A stretch of DNA of 64,000 bases from Agromyces ramosus (GTDB lineage Bacteria; Actinomycetota; Actinomycetes; Actinomycetales; Microbacteriaceae). The stretch is taken from contig NZ_SGWY01000003.1 of assembly GCF_004216665.1 (NCBI RefSeq), forward strand, positions 682,001 through 746,000. The letters run 5' to 3'. The notes beneath the pieces are model-generated. The model did no database searches. It worked only from the letters and a program-made list of their open reading frames with translations, and was not told the DNA's origin. Of this stretch, positions 34,669-44,173 are shown piece by piece; the stretch's first letter is position 1; the number at the start of each line of letters is the position of its first letter. Made by a program: the position numbers and the translations under genes.

Positions 34669-35927
34669 GCGACGGCGGGGCAGCGGGACGGATGCTGCTC
34701 ACGGGCATCGCCGAACTGGTGACGAACGATCCCGCGCCCGGCCGCGACGGCGGACCGCTCGGCATCGTCCGCGACGCCGCGGTGCTCGTGGAGGACGGCC
34801 TCGTCACGTGGGTCGGCCCGGCCACGCACGCGACGGAGCGCCTCGCGCCGCGTCACGAGCGCGAGGACCGTCGCGAGGCCGAGGAGCACCGCACGCTCTG
34901 GGACGCCGACGTCGAGGTCGTCGACGTGGGCGCCCGCGCGATCATCCCGGGCTTCGTCGACAGCCACACGCACCTGGTGTTCGGCGGCGACCGAGCCGAG
35001 GAGTTCGCGGCGCGCATGGCGGGCCGGCGCTACGAGGCCGGCGGCATCCGCTCGACCGTCGCCGCCACCCGCGCGGCGACCGACGACGAGCTGCGCGCCC
35101 GGCTCGCCGGCTTCGTCGCCGAGCTGCACTCCCAGGGCACCACGACGTTCGAGGTGAAGTCGGGCTACGGCCTCTCGGTCGCCGACGAGGAGCGCCTGGT
35201 GGGGCTCGCCCGGGAGGTGACCGAGGAGGTCACGTTCCTCGGGGCGCACGTCGTGCCGGCCGAGTACGCCGACCGCCCCGACGAGTACGTCGACCTCGTG
35301 GTCGGCGAGATGCTCGCCGCGTGCGCACCGCACTCGCGCTGGGTCGACGTGTTCTGCGAGCGGGGGGCGTTCACGCCCGAGCAGTCCCGCCGAGTCCTCC
35401 GGGCCGGCGCGGCCGCGGGCCTCGGCGTGCGCGTGCACGGCAACCAGCTCGGCGAGGGCGGCGGGGTCGGCCTCGCGGTCGAGCTCGGCGCGGCTTCCGT
35501 CGACCACTGCACCTACCTCAGCGACGCGGATGTCGCCGCGCTCGCGGCATCCGACACGGTCGCGACCCTGCTGCCCGGGGTCGAGTTCTCGACCCGCCAG
35601 CCCTATCCCGACGCGCGCCGCCTCATCGACGCGGGCGTGACCGTGGCGCTCGCGAGCGACTGCAACCCGGGGTCGAGCTTCACGAGCTCGATGCCGTTCT
35701 GCATCGCCGTCGCGGTGCGCGACATGGGGATGACACCGGCCGAGGCGGTGTGGGCGTCGACCGCGGGCGGTGCCGTCGCGCTCCGCCGCACGGATGTCGG
35801 AGCGGTGCGCCCCGGCGCACGGGCCGACCTCCTGCTGCTCGACGCCCCGAGCCACGTGCACCTCGCCTACCGTCCTGGCGTGCCGCTCGTCGCGCGGGTG
35901 TGGAAGGACGGGGCGGCCATCGCCTGA
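34665..35927 (+). CDS. hutI: Imidazolonepropionase HutI
   Basis: 420 residues; amidohydrolase that opens imidazolone propionate to N-formimino-glutamate. The metal ligands are in [47 protein letters not shown] and the Asp of [31 protein letters not shown] is a family block. An acidic stretch near residues 58-85 ([17 protein letters not shown]) looks like a lineage insertion. Translationally coupled to hutU (ATGA). The next step needs formimidoylglutamase, a candidate for which is at 49194. Confidence 0.95.
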   Translation: MSDGGAAGRMLLTGIAELVTNDPAPGRDGGPLGIVRDAAVLVEDGLVTWVGPATHATERLAPRHEREDRREAEEHRTLWDADVEVVDVGARAIIPGFVDSHTHLVFGGDRAEEFAARMAGRRYEAGGIRSTVAATRAATDDELRARLAGFVAELHSQGTTTFEVKSGYGLSVADEERLVGLAREVTEEVTFLGAHVVPAEYADRPDEYVDLVVGEMLAACAPHSRWVDVFCERGAFTPEQSRRVLRAGAAAGLGVRVHGNQLGEGGGVGLAVELGAASVDHCTYLSDADVAALAASDTVATLLPGVEFSTRQPYPDARRLIDAGVTVALASDCNPGSSFTSSMPFCIAVAVRDMGMTPAEAVWASTAGGAVALRRTDVGAVRPGARADLLLLDAPSHVHLAYRPGVPLVARVWKDGAAIA

Positions 35928-35951
35928 CGCGTGTGCGGCCGGGGGCACGCG
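35928..35951. terminator. Stem-loop between hutI and the DUF503 gene
   Basis: CGCGTG (35928-35933) and CACGCG (35946-35951) form a 6-bp stem with a 12-nt GC-rich loop, in a 28-bp gap between convergent stops. A bidirectional terminator is likely but lacks T-tracts. Confidence 0.4.
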
Positions 35952-35955
35952 GACG

Positions 35956-36252
35956 TCAGTCGTCGTCGCTGTGCCGCATCCGTCGACGCGCCGACAGCAG
36001 TACCACCTCGGGCCGCGACGCGACGAGCCGCTCCGCCCGGTCGAGCGTGTCGGTCACCCGCTCGGCGCCCGACGCCACCACCCCGACGCCGAGCACCGCG
36101 CGGCGGTGCAGGTCCTGCTCGGCCACCTCCGCGACGCTCGCCTCGGTGGCGCGACGCAGGTCGGCGAGGATCGGGCGGATGACGGCCCGCTTGTCCTTCA
36201 GCGAGTGCACGTCGCCGAGCAGCAGGTCGAACTCGATCCAGCCGATCCACAC
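35956..36252 (-). CDS. DUF503 family protein (YlxP-like)
   Basis: 98 residues with the family start WIGWIEFDLLLGDVHSLKDKRAVIRPILADLRR and a middle strand VAEVAEQDLHRRAVLGVGVVA. DUF503 proteins are small, possibly RNA-associated, and in other bacteria lie near rbfA/nusA. The basic, Ser/Asp-rich tail here (RRRMRHSDDD) is short. GTG start; no clear ribosome site. It stands 24 bp from the DUF6510 gene and may be the last of that leftward operon. Confidence 0.8.
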   Translation of the reverse strand: MWIGWIEFDLLLGDVHSLKDKRAVIRPILADLRRATEASVAEVAEQDLHRRAVLGVGVVASGAERVTDTLDRAERLVASRPEVVLLSARRRMRHSDDD

Positions 36253-36276
36253 GGCGGCCTCCGACGGGCCGGTCCG

Positions 36277-36546
36277 TCAGCCCGCGGAGGGGGCGCGGCG
36301 CACCTCGATGGCGCTCATGCCGCGCAGCCCGATCCACGCGCGATCACCCGACTCAACGAGGGTCGCGAGCACGGTGTCGCAGGTGCTGCAGCGCACGACC
36401 GTCCCGGCTCCGCTGCGGTAGACCATGGCCCGTGCGAGCTCCGCGATCGAGCCGCATCCGACGCAGCGGCCGGTGGCGGTCGTCACGTCGAAGGCGAAGA
36501 ACTCGGCGAGCGGACCCGCGATGGCGTTGCCGTCGACGTGCTCCAT
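36277..36546 (-). CDS. DUF6510 zinc-ribbon protein
   Basis: 89 residues. Two CxxC pairs (GRCVGCGSIAE and VRCSTCDTVLA) make a small zinc ribbon, with LAEFFAFDVTTATG before it. The family is often found next to a molybdopterin oxidoreductase and an FAD/NAD reductase, as here; a role as a rubredoxin-like or assembly partner is inference. GGAGGCACGTG precedes the ATG, which shares one base with the reductase stop. Confidence 0.75.
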   Translation of the reverse strand: MEHVDGNAIAGPLAEFFAFDVTTATGRCVGCGSIAELARAMVYRSGAGTVVRCSTCDTVLATLVESGDRAWIGLRGMSAIEVRRAPSAG

Positions 36547-37340
36547 CACGTGCCTCCGTATCGTTCGGTGCGGACCGACCGGGGGTCGTGCCCGAGGCCG
36601 ACCAGCCAGTCCGCCACGAGTTCGACGAATCCCGTCGACCCGCACACGTAGACCCGGGGCCGGTCGGCCGCCGGGATCACCGCGGCTTCGAGGGCCTCGC
36701 GAGTGATGCGGCCCGCGGGCGCCGGCCATCCGTCGGGCGTGCGCCGGGTGTAGACGAAGTCGAGGCGAAGCGGGGCCGAGGCGTCGGAGAGCCCTCGCAG
36801 CTCCTCGGAGAAGTAGACGTCGTCGGGCGTGCGCACCGAGTACAGGAGCCGGAACGGCGTGGGGTCGTCGGCCTCGGCGTGGGCGCTGGCCATCGCGAAG
36901 AGCGGCACGACGCCCGAGCCGCCCGCGATGAGCTGCACCGGCCGCCGGTCGCCGGTCTGCGCGGCCGGCGCCCAGACGAAGAACGCGCCGAGGGGGCCGT
37001 GCACCTCGAGCATGTCGCCGGCTCGAACGTCGTCGACGAGGTACGGCGACACCTCGCCGTCGGGCAGCTTGTCGACGGCGAGCACCACGCGGGTCGAGGA
37101 TCCCGACGATGCGATCGAGTACGACCGGGTCGCGGTGTACCCGTCGGGTGCCGTGAGCCGCACGTCGAGGTGCTGGCCCGCCGCGTTGCCCGGCCACCCG
37201 TCGACGTCGAGCTCGAGGCGCGAGGCGTTGGGCGTCTCCCGATGCACCGCCGCGACCGTCGCGGCGTGCCAACCCGACCTCGGCACCGACTGGAGGGCAG
37301 CGCCGAGCGCGGTGACCTGCGACGTCGTCGCGTCGCTCAC
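36546..37340 (-). CDS. Ferredoxin-reductase-like FAD/NAD(P) oxidoreductase
   Basis: 264 residues. The FAD-binding beta barrel carries RSYSIASS (the Arg-x-Tyr-Ser flavin motif), then the NAD(P) domain with IAGGSGVVPLFAM, LLYSVRTPDDVYF and VYVCGSTGFVE. There is no ferredoxin domain, so it would pass electrons to a partner. Its gene overlaps the adjacent sulfite-oxidase-like molybdoenzyme by 4 bp (GTGA), making that enzyme the likely partner, much as MsrQ or a reductase serves other SuoX-fold proteins. GTG start at 37340; an upstream ATG would run into the neighbour. Confidence 0.87.
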   Translation of the reverse strand: MSDATTSQVTALGAALQSVPRSGWHAATVAAVHRETPNASRLELDVDGWPGNAAGQHLDVRLTAPDGYTATRSYSIASSGSSTRVVLAVDKLPDGEVSPYLVDDVRAGDMLEVHGPLGAFFVWAPAAQTGDRRPVQLIAGGSGVVPLFAMASAHAEADDPTPFRLLYSVRTPDDVYFSEELRGLSDASAPLRLDFVYTRRTPDGWPAPAGRITREALEAAVIPAADRPRVYVCGSTGFVELVADWLVGLGHDPRSVRTERYGGT

Positions 37341-37927
37341 CAGTAGCGCTCTTCCTTCCACGGGTCACCGTGGATGTGGTAGCCGTTCTGCTCCCAGAAT
37401 CCGGGCTCGTCCTGGTCCATCATCACGAGCCCGTGCACCCACTTCGCGCTCTTCCAGAAGTAGAGGTGGGGCACCAGGAGCCGCGCGGGGCCGCCGTGCT
37501 CGGGGTCGAGGGGCTCTCCGTCGAACTCGAACGCCACCCACGCCTTGCCGTCGAGCAGCTCGTCGAGCGGCACGTTGGTCGTGTACCCGCCGTAGCTGTG
37601 CGCCATGACGTACTCCTGCTCGGTCTCGACGTCCTCGAACAGCGTGTCGAGCGAGACGCCGCGCCAGTTCGTGCCGAGCTTCGACCAGTGCGTGACGCAG
37701 TGGATGTCGGTGTCGACGTCGTCGATCTTCAGGGCCATGAACTCGTCCCAGTTCCAGCGGTGCACGCCGGCCTCGGTGCGGATCGTGAACTCCCAGTCCG
37801 CCGTGTCGACCTCGGGCGTCGGGCCCGCCGACAGCACCGGGAAATCGCTGACCAGGGTCTGTCCGGGTGGAAGCCGCTCGTCCCGATCCCGACTGCGACC
37901 GCTGAACCCCCGCGTGATGAACGACAT
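37337..37927 (-). CDS. Sulfite-oxidase-fold molybdopterin oxidoreductase
   Basis: 196-residue soluble Mo-pterin protein of the sulfite oxidase fold. The Mo-binding Cys is in VDTDIHCVTHWSKLGTNWRG. DFPVLSAGPTPEVD, SYGGYTTNVPLDELLDG and GGPARLLVPHLYFWKSAKWV are family blocks. There is no signal peptide, heme or dimerisation domain, so it is cytoplasmic and closer to YedY/MsrP-like cores than to true sulfite oxidase. First gene of an operon with the reductase and DUF6510, divergent from moaA. Substrate unknown; S- or N-oxide reduction is possible. Confidence 0.87.
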   Translation of the reverse strand: MSFITRGFSGRSRDRDERLPPGQTLVSDFPVLSAGPTPEVDTADWEFTIRTEAGVHRWNWDEFMALKIDDVDTDIHCVTHWSKLGTNWRGVSLDTLFEDVETEQEYVMAHSYGGYTTNVPLDELLDGKAWVAFEFDGEPLDPEHGGPARLLVPHLYFWKSAKWVHGLVMMDQDEPGFWEQNGYHIHGDPWKEERYW

Positions 37928-38039
37928 CGCGTCTCCTCCCGACCCGTCTCACGATAGTGACGGCGGCATCGGCTGTCACTCTGTGTCATCGATTCCGTCC
38001 GACATCCGTGCTCGCGATGCGACCGCTTAGGGTGGAGGC

Positions 38040-39107
38040 ATGGCGGCCCTCTCGCTCGGCATGCCGGCGATCCGCCGGTCCCCGTCGGCTGCGCCCTCGA
38101 TCGAGGGGCGTCCGGATGTCGCGGGGCTCGTCGATCGCTTCGGACGCGTCGCACGCGACCTGCGCGTGTCGATCACCTCGGCGTGCTCGCTGCGCTGCAC
38201 GTACTGCATGCCCGCGGAGGGCCTGCCGGTGATCCCGCGCGACGAGCTGCTCTCGGCCGACGAGATCGCCCGGCTCGTCGGCATCGCGGTGCGCGACCTC
38301 GGCGTGCACGAGGTGCGGTTCACGGGTGGCGAGCCGCTGACCCGCCCCGACCTCGTGGAGATCATCGCGTTGAGCGCCGCCGCCGCGCCCGGCACGCCGC
38401 TCGCGCTCACGACGAACGGCATCGGGCTCGACCGGAAGGCGCAGGCCCTCGCCGACGCGGGCCTCTCCCGCGTCAACGTGTCGCTCGACACGCTCGACCG
38501 CGAGCACTTCACCCGGCTGACCCGCCGTGATCGGCTGCCGCGCGTGCTCGACGGCATCGCCGCAGCGCATCGCGCGGGTCTCGGCCCGCTCAAGGTCAAC
38601 GCGGTCGCCATGCGCGAGACCCTGCACGACGCGCCCGCCCTGCTCGCCTGGGCCATCGACCACGGCTGCCGCCTGCGATTCATCGAGCAGATGCCGCTCG
38701 ACGCCGACGAGCAGTGGAAGCGCGACAACATGGTCGACGCCGACGAGCTGCTCGAGGTGCTCGGCGAGCGCTTCGTGCTCGAGCCCGTGGGACGCGACGA
38801 CCCGTCGGCGCCCGCCGAGGAATGGCTCGTCGACGGCGGCCCGGCCACCGTGGGCATCATCGCCTCGGTGACCCGCTCGTTCTGCGCCGCGTGCGACCGC
38901 ACCCGCCTCACCGCCGAGGGGTCCGTCCGCTCGTGCCTCTTCGGCGACGACGAGACCGATCTGCGGGGGATGCTCCGGGGCGGGGCGGATGACGCGACCA
39001 TCGCCGACCGCTGGCGCGCCGCGATGTGGGGCAAGCAGGCGGGCCACGGCATCGACGCCGCCGACTTCGTACGCCCGGTGCGATCCATGGGCGGGATCGG
39101 CGGCTGA
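38040..39107 (+). CDS. moaA: GTP 3',8-cyclase MoaA
   Basis: 355 residues; radical SAM enzyme for the first step of molybdenum cofactor synthesis. The N-terminal cluster motif is [12 protein letters not shown], then [12 protein letters not shown]. The C-terminal second cluster is [21 protein letters not shown], and the final SMGGIGG carries the two glycines needed for activity. GGAGG lies just before the ATG. Followed within 2 bp by moaD. Confidence 0.96.
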   Translation: MAALSLGMPAIRRSPSAAPSIEGRPDVAGLVDRFGRVARDLRVSITSACSLRCTYCMPAEGLPVIPRDELLSADEIARLVGIAVRDLGVHEVRFTGGEPLTRPDLVEIIALSAAAAPGTPLALTTNGIGLDRKAQALADAGLSRVNVSLDTLDREHFTRLTRRDRLPRVLDGIAAAHRAGLGPLKVNAVAMRETLHDAPALLAWAIDHGCRLRFIEQMPLDADEQWKRDNMVDADELLEVLGERFVLEPVGRDDPSAPAEEWLVDGGPATVGIIASVTRSFCAACDRTRLTAEGSVRSCLFGDDETDLRGMLRGGADDATIADRWRAAMWGKQAGHGIDAADFVRPVRSMGGIGG

Positions 39108-39108
39108 C

Positions 39109-39360
39109 GTGGCATCCGTGACCGTCCGCTACTTCGCCGCCGCCGCGGAGGCGGCCGGCGTCGAGGAGGAGACCCTCCCCGCCGACGACGCCGGCACGAC
39201 GGTCGGCGAGCTGCGCGACCTGCTCGTCGACCGCTACGGCGCGGCGATGGAACGGGTCGTGGCGAACGGCTCGTTCCTCGTCGACGGCGTGGTGCGGCGC
39301 GACGGCGCGGCCCCGCTCGGCGCGAGCGTCGACGTGCTGCCGCCGTTCGCGGGCGGCTGA
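39109..39360 (+). CDS. moaD: Molybdopterin synthase small subunit MoaD
   Basis: 83-residue ubiquitin-like sulfur carrier (VTVRYFAAAAEAAGVEEETL, VGELRDLLVDRYG) ending VLPPFAGG. The free Gly-Gly end is adenylated by MoeB, loaded with sulfur and used by MoaE. GTG start one base after the moaA stop. Confidence 0.93.
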   Translation: MASVTVRYFAAAAEAAGVEEETLPADDAGTTVGELRDLLVDRYGAAMERVVANGSFLVDGVVRRDGAAPLGASVDVLPPFAGG

Positions 39361-39410
39361 ACCGCGCGCACCCCCTCGCGGCGTCATTGCCGCCGAGGTA
39401 CCGTGCGCGC

Positions 39411-40004
39411 ATGGGCAAGGTCATCGCAAACGCATCCATGTCGCTCGACGGGTTCATCGCGTTCGAGGACGACGACATCGGCGACCTCTTCGAGTGGTAC
39501 GACAACGGCGACGTCGAGATCGTGAACGAGGGCGAGCTCCCGCCGTTCCACGTCACGCGGCAGAGCGCCGACTACTGGAACTCGTGGGTCGGCTCGCTCG
39601 GCGTGCTCGTGGTGGGCCGGGAGTTGTTCGACGTCACCGACGGGTGGCACGGGCGGCATCCGATCGGCACGCCGATCGTGGTGCTCACGCACGAGCCGCC
39701 ACGCGACTGGTCGTACCCGGGTTCGGAGGACTTCACCTTCGTGACCGAGGGCATCGCCGCGGCGATCGCGACGGCGAAGGAGATCGCGGGCGACCGCGAC
39801 GTCGGACTCGCAGCCGGCACCATCGCCGGGCAGGCGCTCGACGCCGGCCTGGTCGACGAGGTGGCCATCGACCTCGTGCCGGTCGTGATGGGCTCCGGGA
39901 AGCGCTACTTCGGCGATGCGGGCCCGGCGCGACTCGGCGATCCGACGGCCATCGTGCAGGGCCGGCGCGTGCTGCACCTCCGGTACCCGGTCGAGCGCGG
40001 CTGA
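39411..40004 (+). CDS. Dihydrofolate-reductase-fold (RibD C-terminal) family protein
   Basis: 197 residues starting MGKVIANASMSLDGFIA, the typical opening of the RibD_C/DHFR-like family. LGVLVVGRELFDVTDGWHG carries the nucleotide loop, and DVGLAAGTIAGQALDAGLVDEVAI and IDLVPVVMGSGKRYFGD are the conserved end. These are NADPH-dependent reductases of unknown substrate, common in actinobacteria. It follows moaD by 50 bp but has no known role in Mo cofactor synthesis. Confidence 0.88.
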   Translation: MGKVIANASMSLDGFIAFEDDDIGDLFEWYDNGDVEIVNEGELPPFHVTRQSADYWNSWVGSLGVLVVGRELFDVTDGWHGRHPIGTPIVVLTHEPPRDWSYPGSEDFTFVTEGIAAAIATAKEIAGDRDVGLAAGTIAGQALDAGLVDEVAIDLVPVVMGSGKRYFGDAGPARLGDPTAIVQGRRVLHLRYPVERG

Positions 40005-40100
40005 TCGGACACGGTGCCATTCGGCAGGGCGTGCCCTCCGGTCCGTCGGTCCGCGCTTCCAGTGGCGTGCGGGTCGACCAGTGCTCCGCGAAACCGGGTG

Positions 40101-40148
40101 GCGAAGTGGCGAAGTGGCGAAGTGGCGAAGTGGCGAAGTGGCGAAGTG
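40101..40148. repeat. Six tandem copies of GCGAAGTG
   Basis: Six perfect 8-bp units between the convergent DHFR-like and moaE genes. The phase GTGGCGAAG overlaps the CGAAGTGGC core found in the inverted elements at 15008 and 51382, so it may be a slippage-expanded remnant of that element. Noncoding. Confidence 0.9.
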
Positions 40149-40281
40149 GTGGCGATTTCCGGAGCGGGACCCTCGCCGGGCGGGCGCCGCCGTCGCCGAC
40201 GACGCGTCGCCGTCGACCCGAGTCAGGACTTGCGGTGCCAGGTCGCGCCTGCGCCGTGGATGCACAGTCGGGCACGCCGGG

Positions 40282-40701
40282 TCAGAGGTTGACCCACTCC
40301 GTCGCGCCGCCCTCGAGGTGCTGTCGCTTCCAGATCGGCGTTCGCTCCTTGATGCGGTCCACGAGCAGCGCGCACGCCGCGAACGCCGCGGCGCGATGCG
40401 GGGCGGCGACGGATGCCACGAGCGCGACGTCGCCGATGGCGAGCGTTCCGACGCGGTGCGCGGCGGCGACGCGCAGTCCGGTCTCGCGGGCGACCTCGGC
40501 GCACGTCTCGCGCAGGAACCGCTCGGCCTCGGGGTGCGCCTCGTAGTCGAGCGCCGTGACGGATGCCCCGTGGTCGTGGTCGCGGATGACGCCCTCGAAC
40601 GTCACGAGCGCGCCGTCCTGCGAGGTCTGCACGAAGGCCTCGATCGCGGACCGGTCGAGCGGCTCGGCGGTCACGAGCGCGAGGATCTCGGGCTCAGGCA
40701 T
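40282..40701 (-). CDS. moaE: Molybdopterin synthase catalytic subunit MoaE
   Basis: 139 residues. GALVTFEGVIRDHDHGASV, RVAAAHRVGTLAIGDVALVA, VDRIKERTPIWKRQHLEGG carry the active-site Lys residues of MoaE. It converts cyclic pyranopterin to molybdopterin with two MoaD thiocarboxylates. The start overlaps the end of moaCB by 8 bp; last gene of the moeB-moeA-moaCB-moaE operon. Confidence 0.94.
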   Translation of the reverse strand: MPEPEILALVTAEPLDRSAIEAFVQTSQDGALVTFEGVIRDHDHGASVTALDYEAHPEAERFLRETCAEVARETGLRVAAAHRVGTLAIGDVALVASVAAPHRAAAFAACALLVDRIKERTPIWKRQHLEGGATEWVNL

Positions 40702-41704
40702 CCGCGCCGCCGTCCTGTCGTTGCGAGTCGCGGGGGGCGTGGTCGCCCCCGGCGACCTGGTCAAGCAGGTGCGGGAGCAGCTCGTCGAGCACGCGGAGCC
40801 CGTCACCGACTCCGCCGCGTGAGCCCGGGAGGTTCACGACGATCGTGCGTCCGGCGACGCCCGCGAGCGCGCGGCTGAGGGCCGCAGTCGGCGTCGCGGC
40901 GCGCCCGGCGGAGCGGATCGCCTCCGCGACCCCGGGCAGCTCCTGGTCGAGCACGGCGAGCGTCGCCTCGGGCGTGCGGTCGCCCGGGTTGACCCCGGTT
41001 CCGCCGGTGGTGAGGAGCACGGACGGCGAGCCGGCGACGGCGCGCCGGACGGCGTCGGCCACGTCGACGTCGGGGACCACGACCGGCTCGTCGACGTCGA
41101 AGCCGCGCTCGCGAAGCCAGTCGACGATGACGGGTCCGGTGGTGTCCTCGGCGGTGCCCGCCGCCGCGCGCGTCGAGACGACGAGCACGGTGGCCGAGCC
41201 GGGGTGGTGGGCGGGATCCACGGGGTCGGGCGAGGCATCCGCTCGCCAGTGGCCGCGCTTGCCACCGCGCTTCTCGACGAGCCGGATGCCGCCGAGCTGC
41301 GCCGCCGGGTCGACGGCCTTCACCATGTCGTGCAACGTGAGTCCGGCGATGGCGACGGCCGTGAGCGCCTCCATCTCGACGCCCGTGCGCGCCGTGGTCG
41401 ACGCCGTCGCGCGAATCGTGACGGCCCGCTCCTCGAACCCGAAGTCGATCGACACCGCGTCGAGCGGCACGATGTGCGCGAGCGGGATGAGCTCGCTCGT
41501 CTTCTTGGCCCCGGAGATGCCGGCGATGCGTGCGGTGGGCAGCACGTCGGCCTTCTTCAGCCCGTCGCTGCGCACGAGCGCGACGACCTCGGCCGTCGTT
41601 TCGAGGCGACCCTCGGCGATCGCGACGCGGCGCGTGACGGGCTTCGCGCCGACGTCGACCATGCGCGCACGGCCGTCGTCGTCGAGGTGGGTGAGCGAGG
41701 TCAT
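40694..41704 (-). CDS. moaCB: Fused MoaC-MoaB molybdenum cofactor protein
   Basis: 336 residues in two domains. MoaC, about 1-160, has MVDVGAKPVTRRVAIAEG, GAKKTSELIPLAHIVPLD and GVEMEALTAVAIAGLTLHDM; it makes cyclic pyranopterin monophosphate after MoaA. MoaB/MogA, about 170-320, has LLTTGGTGVNPGDRTPEATL and VNLPGSRGGVGDGL; it adenylates molybdopterin before Mo insertion by MoeA. The fusion joins an early and a late step and is known in actinobacteria as a bifunctional MoaC/MoaB. The ATG overlaps the moeA stop by 4 bp. Confidence 0.95.
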   Translation of the reverse strand: MTSLTHLDDDGRARMVDVGAKPVTRRVAIAEGRLETTAEVVALVRSDGLKKADVLPTARIAGISGAKKTSELIPLAHIVPLDAVSIDFGFEERAVTIRATASTTARTGVEMEALTAVAIAGLTLHDMVKAVDPAAQLGGIRLVEKRGGKRGHWRADASPDPVDPAHHPGSATVLVVSTRAAAGTAEDTTGPVIVDWLRERGFDVDEPVVVPDVDVADAVRRAVAGSPSVLLTTGGTGVNPGDRTPEATLAVLDQELPGVAEAIRSAGRAATPTAALSRALAGVAGRTIVVNLPGSRGGVGDGLRVLDELLPHLLDQVAGGDHAPRDSQRQDGGADA

Positions 41705-42921
41705 AGGAACACGGTATCGACCAGGGCCCCGGCGTCGAGCGACGTGACGTCCTCGGGCACGACGATGAGCAGCTCGGATGCCGCGAGCGCCGCCACGAGG
41801 TGCGACCCCGGGCCGCCCACCACCTCCACGCGGCCGTCGGCGTCGGCCCGTCGGCCGCGCAGGAACTGCCGCTTGCCCGGCACGGACGCGAGGGGCTCGG
41901 CGAGCACCAGTCGCTCGGTGCGGGCGGGCGGCAGGCCGGCGATGGCGCGGAGCGTCGGTGCGACGAAGAGCTCGAAGGAGAGCTGGGCGCTGACGGGGTT
42001 GCCGGGGAATCCGATCACGGGCATGCCCCGGTACGCACCGGTCGCCTGCGGTCCGCCCGGCTGCATGGCCACGCTGCCGACCCACCCGCCCAGCGGCTCG
42101 AGCAGTTCGCGTACGACCTCGTAGGCCCCCATCGAGACGCCGCCGCTCGTCAGCATCAGCTCGGCGTCGGCGTCGCGCGCGGCATCCAGCTCGTGGCGGA
42201 GTCGGCCGACCTCGTCCCGCACGCGGGCCTCGTGCACCACCACGGCGCCCGCCGCCCGCACGGCCGCGGCGAGCGCGACGCCGTTCGCATCGGGGATCTC
42301 GCCCGGACCGAGCTCGGCACCGGGCGCCACGAGCTCGCTGCCCGTGCTCACGACCGCGACGCGCACCCGCTCGCGCACGAGCAGCGTGGTGAGCCCGGAT
42401 GCCGCGGCAGCGGCGAGGTGGCGCGACGCGAGCCGCAGCCCGGGCGGGAGCACGTCGGCGCCCGCGGCCAGGTCGGAGCCGGCCTCCCGCACGTACTCGC
42501 CGGCGGCACGGGAACGCAGCACGCGCACGTGCGCGGCGCCGTCCCCGCCCGCGGCGGAGCCGTCGGGCTCGGTGTCCTCGACGGGCACGATCGCGTCGGC
42601 CCCCGTCGGCACCTGTGCGCCGGTCATGATGCGCACGGTCGTTCCCGGCTCGAGCGGAGGCGGCGCACCGGCCGCCGCGGCGACCTCGCCGACGACCGGC
42701 AGCGACACCGGGGCATCCGCCACGTCGGCCGCGCGCACCGCGAACCCGTCCATCTGCGAGTTTCGGAACGGCGGCAGGGCGATCGGCGACTCCACCGGCG
42801 ACGCGGTGATGCGCCCGAGCGCGTCGGGGAGCGCGACCCGCTCGGTCGGTCGGGCGCCGAGCCCCGCGAGCAGGGAGCGCACGAACGCCGAGTGCTCGCC
42901 GACCGGGATGCGGCCCGTCAT
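41701..42921 (-). CDS. moeA: Molybdopterin molybdenumtransferase MoeA
   Basis: 406 residues; inserts molybdate into adenylated molybdopterin. The blocks are LPPFRNSQMDGFAVRAAD, IMTGAQVPTGADAIVPVED, STGSELVAPGAELGPGEIPD, TSGGVSMGAYEVV and FPGNPVSAQLSFELFV. The start is the ATG sharing one base with the moeB stop. A second, more divergent MoeA is encoded at 54086. Confidence 0.95.
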   Translation of the reverse strand: MTGRIPVGEHSAFVRSLLAGLGARPTERVALPDALGRITASPVESPIALPPFRNSQMDGFAVRAADVADAPVSLPVVGEVAAAAGAPPPLEPGTTVRIMTGAQVPTGADAIVPVEDTEPDGSAAGGDGAAHVRVLRSRAAGEYVREAGSDLAAGADVLPPGLRLASRHLAAAAASGLTTLLVRERVRVAVVSTGSELVAPGAELGPGEIPDANGVALAAAVRAAGAVVVHEARVRDEVGRLRHELDAARDADAELMLTSGGVSMGAYEVVRELLEPLGGWVGSVAMQPGGPQATGAYRGMPVIGFPGNPVSAQLSFELFVAPTLRAIAGLPPARTERLVLAEPLASVPGKRQFLRGRRADADGRVEVVGGPGSHLVAALAASELLIVVPEDVTSLDAGALVDTVFL

Positions 42922-44012
42922 CAGTACCGCACCACCGTCGCGTCGACGATGCGCGACCACGCGTCGATGCCGCCGGTCAGGTTCCGCACGCGAGCGAAGC
43001 CCTCGCCGGAGAGCAGCCGAGCGGCGTACTCCGAGCGCACCCCGAGATGGCAGTACACGACGACGGATGCCGCGGGGTCGAGCTCACCGACCCGGTCGCC
43101 GAGCTCTCCGAGCGGAATGAGGGTGGATCCGGCGATGGCGGCGATGGCGGCCTCCCAGGGTTCGCGGACGTCGAGCAGCACCGGGGGTGAACCGGAGCCG
43201 AGCTCGTCGGACAGGGTGGCGGCATCGACCGTGCCGGTGGCCGCCGGCTCGGACGCGGGCGGCGCCGCCGCGGGGCGGGGTGCGACATCCGCTGCCCGCC
43301 GGTAGGCGATCTCGCGGGTCCGGCCCGATAGCGCGTCGTAGACCACGACGCGACCGAGGAGCGGCTCGCCGACGCCGGTGAGCACCTTCAGCGCTTCGCC
43401 GGCCATCATGCCGCCGGTCACGGTGCACACGGTGGGCAGGATGCCGTCGACCTCGCAGCTGAGCCCTGCATCCGCCGGCGGCTCGGGGAACAGATCGCGG
43501 TACGAGACGCCGCGCGCCTCCCACGAGACGCCGACCTGCCCCGAGAACTTCGCCGCGGAGCCCCACACGAGGGGAACGCCCGCGCGTGCGGCCGCGTCGT
43601 CGGCGACGTAGCGGGTGAGGACGTCGTCGGTTCCGTCGACCACGAGGTCGGCGTCGGCGAGCAGCTCGTCGGCGTTGCCCTCGTCGAAGCGATGCGGCAC
43701 GGCGACGACGGTCGTCTCGGGCGACAGGGCGGTGGCGGCATCCGCTGCCGAGTCGACCTTGCGCCGGCCGACGTCGGCCTGCGAGTGGAGCGTCTGGCGG
43801 TGCAGGTTGGTCGCCTCGACCCGATCGTCGTCGACGACGGTGACCCGGCCCACACCCGCGGCGACCAGCGCCGGCACCACCGCGCTGCCGAGGCCGCCGG
43901 CGCCGAGCACCACCACGTGCGCGTCGGCGAGGCGCTGCTGCCCGCCGACGCCCCAGCCGGGCAGCACGCGCTGCCGGGCGTACCGGGGCGAGTCGGGCTG
44001 GATCGCATCCAC
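42921..44012 (-). CDS. moeB: Molybdopterin synthase adenylyltransferase MoeB with rhodanese domain
   Basis: 363 residues. The E1-like domain (about 1-250) has GAGGLGSAVVPALVAAGVG, the nucleotide region DDDRVEATNLHRQ and GTDDVLTRY. A rhodanese domain (about 275-360) has active-site Cys in VVVYCHLGVRSEYAARLL. One protein thus activates MoaD and may bring the sulfur; the same form can serve ThiS. The usual two CxxC zinc pairs of MoeB are not visible. GTG start at 44012, with the leftward Mo operon following through 1- to 8-bp overlaps. Confidence 0.92.
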   Translation of the reverse strand: MDAIQPDSPRYARQRVLPGWGVGGQQRLADAHVVVLGAGGLGSAVVPALVAAGVGRVTVVDDDRVEATNLHRQTLHSQADVGRRKVDSAADAATALSPETTVVAVPHRFDEGNADELLADADLVVDGTDDVLTRYVADDAAARAGVPLVWGSAAKFSGQVGVSWEARGVSYRDLFPEPPADAGLSCEVDGILPTVCTVTGGMMAGEALKVLTGVGEPLLGRVVVYDALSGRTREIAYRRAADVAPRPAAAPPASEPAATGTVDAATLSDELGSGSPPVLLDVREPWEAAIAAIAGSTLIPLGELGDRVGELDPAASVVVYCHLGVRSEYAARLLSGEGFARVRNLTGGIDAWSRIVDATVVRY

Positions 44013-44173
44013 GCTCCGATTCTCGCAGGCGCGGGCAGGGAACGCCGCTGCCGCCCGAAGGCCGTCGCGCGCCCTCGGGCGAGCGGACGGCCGAGGCGCC
44101 AATCCGCGCCGCCGCCCGTGACGAACCACCCCTGCGAGTCGCGACCGGCACTCGCGGAGGCGGAGGCGGCGGC

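Noticed and set aside
40101..40148. Tandem GCGAAGTG units as a CRISPR remnant
   Set aside because: Repeats are 8 bp with no spacers, and no cas gene is nearby.
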